From: Candidatus Blautia intestinavium
GTDB taxonomy: Bacteria > Bacillota > Clostridia > Lachnospirales > Lachnospiraceae
Direction of reading: 5' to 3'
Assembly (NCBI GenBank): GCA_019113745.1
Contig: DXGV01000028.1
Span: forward strand, 1-33,895
DNA: 33,895 nt
The translations under genes and the position numbers were made by a program. Shown in pieces: positions 33,360 to 33,895 of the stretch; the stretch's first letter is position 1; each line of letters starts with the position of its first letter. The notes beneath the pieces are model-generated. The model saw only the letters and a list, made by a program, of their open reading frames with translations. It was not told where the DNA came from and did no database searches.

Positions 33360-33895
33360 TTAATGAACCGCCTTGTCCGCGTCTGCCCCACGGCTGTTGA
33401 ACTCGTCGGCCACCTGAAGGATCTTTTCGCCCAGTTGGTCGGAGAGCTGCTTTGTCTCGTTGATTTCTCTCCCGATTTCAGGATATACATTGTCAAAATA
33501 AGCAAGCATATCCATCTGATACTGCTTGATCTTTTTCTTTTCCACATGTACCAGCTTCTTATGAGTAGCTGTCCAGAGTGTGATCACCTGCTCATGAAGC
33601 TTCAGAGGATTGCAGAGAGGCTGTTTTAAAAGCTCCATCAGACAGCTTCCGTAAACAAGCTGAGCCTTTGTGGCGTCGTCCAGATCTGAACTGAACTGGG
33701 TAAATACTTCCATTTCCCTGTACTGTGCCAGATCGATACGGATACTTCCGGAAGCCTTCTTCATGGCTTTTGTCTGTGCCGCGCCTCCTACTCGGGATAC
33801 GGAAAGACCTACGTTTACCGCCGGACGCATACCTGCAAAGAACAGATCGCTTTCCAGGAAAATCTGTCCGTCTGTAATGGAGATCACATTGGTCG
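33360..33895 (-). CDS. atpA: F1 ATP synthase alpha subunit, C-terminal part (cut by window edge)
   Basis: The last about 178 residues of the alpha subunit. The visible part includes the ISITDGQIFLESDLF segment, the SRVGGAAQTKAMKK loop with the conserved Arg, and the helical C-terminal domain. The gene continues past the right edge of the window, where the rest of atpA and the Fo genes are expected. Confidence 0.96.
   Translation of the reverse strand, partial: TNVISITDGQIFLESDLFFAGMRPAVNVGLSVSRVGGAAQTKAMKKASGSIRIDLAQYREMEVFTQFSSDLDDATKAQLVYGSCLMELLKQPLCNPLKLHEQVITLWTATHKKLVHVEKKKIKQYQMDMLAYFDNVYPEIGREINETKQLSDQLGEKILQVADEFNSRGADADKAVH

Overview
The window looks like chromosome of a gut-type Lachnospiraceae (Clostridia, monoderm Firmicutes). 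The reasons are DUF6382/DUF5702-type Tad proteins without any secretin, AGGAGG-type ribosome binding sites, sigma-A style promoters, short sigma/anti-sigma operons, and a folate-family ECF S component under a tetrahydrofolate riboswitch. Genus is not assigned. No tRNA, rRNA, CRISPR array, insertion sequence or prophage gene was recognised.

1-5.2 kb: a secreted small protein, a DUF4367 membrane protein and a sigma-70-like factor lie on the minus strand. They are split by a solitary plus-strand murG. The sigma gene sits just downstream of a HIT-family gene. An input-less histidine kinase (plus) and a rhomboid protease (minus) converge and overlap by 22 nt.

5.2-14.8 kb (minus strand): a compact Tad/Flp pilus locus. 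In transcription order it encodes an A24 prepilin peptidase, a CpaE-like P-loop protein, the TadA/CpaF ATPase, TadB, TadC, a 59-aa Flp-like pilin missing from long-ORF lists, a DUF5702 protein, a TadE-like protein with a duplicated Cys/His module, a second A24 peptidase, another TadE-like protein and a DUF6382-FHA membrane protein. One strong promoter (14798-14826) with a ~155-nt leader precedes it. The first gene appears to start at ATT.

14.9-20.5 kb: a GNAT acetyltransferase, a THF-riboswitch-controlled folate S component, a small CxxC protein plus a four-repeat lipoprotein, an amidohydrolase, and an AlaX-like editing protein.

20.6-26.9 kb (minus): a fructoside-utilisation locus: LacI regulator, solute-binding protein, two ABC permeases and a cytoplasmic GH32 beta-fructosidase. 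Two operator-like palindromes lie at the operon promoter, and a hairpin follows the binding-protein gene. No ATPase is encoded, so a shared one is presumably used.

27.1-30.4 kb: an ECF sigma / zinc-type anti-sigma / multi-span membrane protein operon, then a decayed AlbA_2-type ATP-binding regulator broken by a deletion junction and an 11-bp repeat tract. 30.5-33.9 kb (minus): F1 ATP synthase atpA (partial)-atpG-atpD-atpC with a clear terminator.

The most noteworthy signals are the full monoderm Tad operon with two peptidases, three genes whose best ribosome site points at ATT, the riboswitch with a tiny leader ORF, and the 11-bp repeat that sets reading frame in the decayed regulator.
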